Assembly (NCBI GenBank): GCA_002490775.1
Contig: DKUR01000103.1
Coordinates: forward strand, 1 to 7,020
DNA: 7,020 nt
Direction of reading: 5' to 3'
Source of the DNA: Lachnospiraceae bacterium UBA7199
GTDB taxonomy: Bacteria; Bacillota; Clostridia; Lachnospirales; Lachnospiraceae
The stretch's first letter is position 1. Every line of letters starts with the position of its first letter. Below the pieces are notes generated by a model. It was not told where the DNA came from, searched no databases, and saw only the letters and a program-made list of their open reading frames with translations. The translations under genes and the position numbers were made by a program. Positions 6,757 to 7,020 of this stretch are shown piece after piece.

Positions 6757-6810
6757 CAAACGCCACAAGGGCGTTTGCCTCCTGCTTCGCAGGAGCGGGG
6801 TATTCGCCCC
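6757..6810. repeat. Cluster of three GC-rich hairpins
   Basis: Hairpin one has an 8-bp stem, 6757-6764 with 6770-6777, and a 5-nt loop. Hairpin two has a 7-bp stem, 6779-6785 with 6789-6795, and a 3-nt loop. Hairpin three is weaker: GGGG 6797-6800 with CCCC 6807-6810, overlapping the start of the palindromic element. They are nearly contiguous and contrast sharply with the AT-rich flank. No T-run follows on the minus strand, so they do not look like a standard terminator. They could be part of a repeated element, an RNA structure in the pglZ leader, or a processing site. Confidence 0.6.
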
Positions 6811-7020
6811 ATAGGCGCGAACTTAAGCGAAAATTGCATAAAAATCTAATAAAATCAAGAGAAAGGTAAAATTTTACATTTTTATTGTCTTGAAAAGATA
6901 TCCTTTAAAATATCTACTTTTGCGTCCTATTAAAGAAGTATCCAGAAATTTACAATTTTTATTTTACCTTAAATTTTGGGTATTTTTTCTATACTTTTGT
7001 CTTAAGTTCGCACCTATGGG
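6808..7020. repeat. MITE-like imperfect palindrome with 20-bp terminal inverted repeats
   Basis: The arm at 6808-6827 (CCCATAGGCGCGAACTTAAG) and the arm at 7001-7020, read on the opposite strand, match at 19 of 20 positions; the difference is C versus T at arm position 9. Inside lies a second, concentric inverted pair, AAGGTAAAAT at 6863-6872 and ATTTTACCTT at 6961-6970. Near the centre is a 6-bp stem (6896-6901 with 6910-6915). The 213 bp are strongly AT-rich with no reading frame of interest. Nested symmetry without coding capacity is typical of MITEs. The outer arm ends exactly at the window edge, so it may extend further. Confidence 0.75.

Larger units (their letters stand above)
6662..7020. 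other. Non-coding region upstream of pglZ: repeat element plus hairpin block
   Basis: No convincing gene is seen in these 359 bases. From 6808 to the window edge the sequence is AT-rich and palindromic; from 6757 to 6810 it is GC-rich and hairpin-forming; from 6662 to 6756 it is a purine-rich (minus strand) leader to pglZ. No promoter with good -35 and -10 boxes could be identified, so it is unclear whether pglZ is transcribed from here or from further upstream. BREX genes are usually packed closely, so a gap this long before pglZ suggests an inserted element. Confidence 0.6.

Noticed and set aside
6658..6823. Open minus-strand frames before pglZ, one reading GEVYWRSYRPKVLERCRKKK and one reading VLAPGKFIGVHTALKCWKGA
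   Set aside because: Neither has an ATG with a ribosome binding site. Both run through hairpin-forming repeat sequence and look like chance open frames; a repeat-derived sequence is more likely.
1..7020. CRISPR array, tRNA or rRNA gene, or plasmid origin
   Set aside because: No regularly spaced direct repeats, no cloverleaf with conserved T-loop sequence, no rRNA-like blocks and no iteron array were seen.

Overview
The window reads as a defence-island fragment from a low-GC Gram-positive gut-type bacterium, probably a Clostridia/Lachnospiraceae member. This is inferred from AGGAGG ribosome binding sites, AT-rich codon use, the Firmicutes character of the proteins, an IS630-type element and a MmcQ/YjbR-type gene. 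No taxonomic search could be run. Every real gene is on the minus strand, so the biological order runs from high to low coordinates.

Layout in transcription order: (1) 7020-6662 is a non-coding leader. Its outer part (6808-7020) is an AT-rich, MITE-like imperfect palindrome with 20-bp arms matching at 19/20 positions; its inner part (6757-6810) is a block of three tight GC-rich hairpins. (2) 6661-4019 is a full-length BREX type 1 pglZ (880 aa). (3) 3997-3729 is a scar of brxL, the Lon-like gene normally found after pglZ. About 32 N-terminal codons are joined out of frame to about 58 C-terminal codons and the rest, including the ATPase and protease parts, is deleted. (4) 3700-2060 encodes an OLD-family ATPase/TOPRIM nuclease (546 aa). 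(5) 2067-988 encodes a compact UvrD/Rep-like helicase (359 aa), with its start overlapping the end of the OLD gene by 8 nt. Together (4) and (5) form a class 2 OLD + UvrD pair, the architecture of Gabija (GajA/GajB). (6) 974-678 is a MmcQ/YjbR pseudogene with two in-frame stops and a lost C-terminus. (7) 598 to the window edge is the 5' half of an IS630-family transposase, read through a probable -1 frameshift on an A9 run.

Interpretation: this looks like the 3' part of a BREX type 1 locus whose brxL has been destroyed, with a Gabija-like module following in the same direction and with short spacing. PglZ looks intact, so the open question is whether the locus is a dying BREX system next to a working Gabija-like system, or whether the OLD/helicase pair now acts as the effector arm of a BrxL-less BREX. 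The remaining BREX genes (brxA, brxB, brxC, pglX) would have to lie beyond position 7020 and are not visible. The island's downstream edge is degraded, with a broken housekeeping-type gene interrupted by an insertion sequence.
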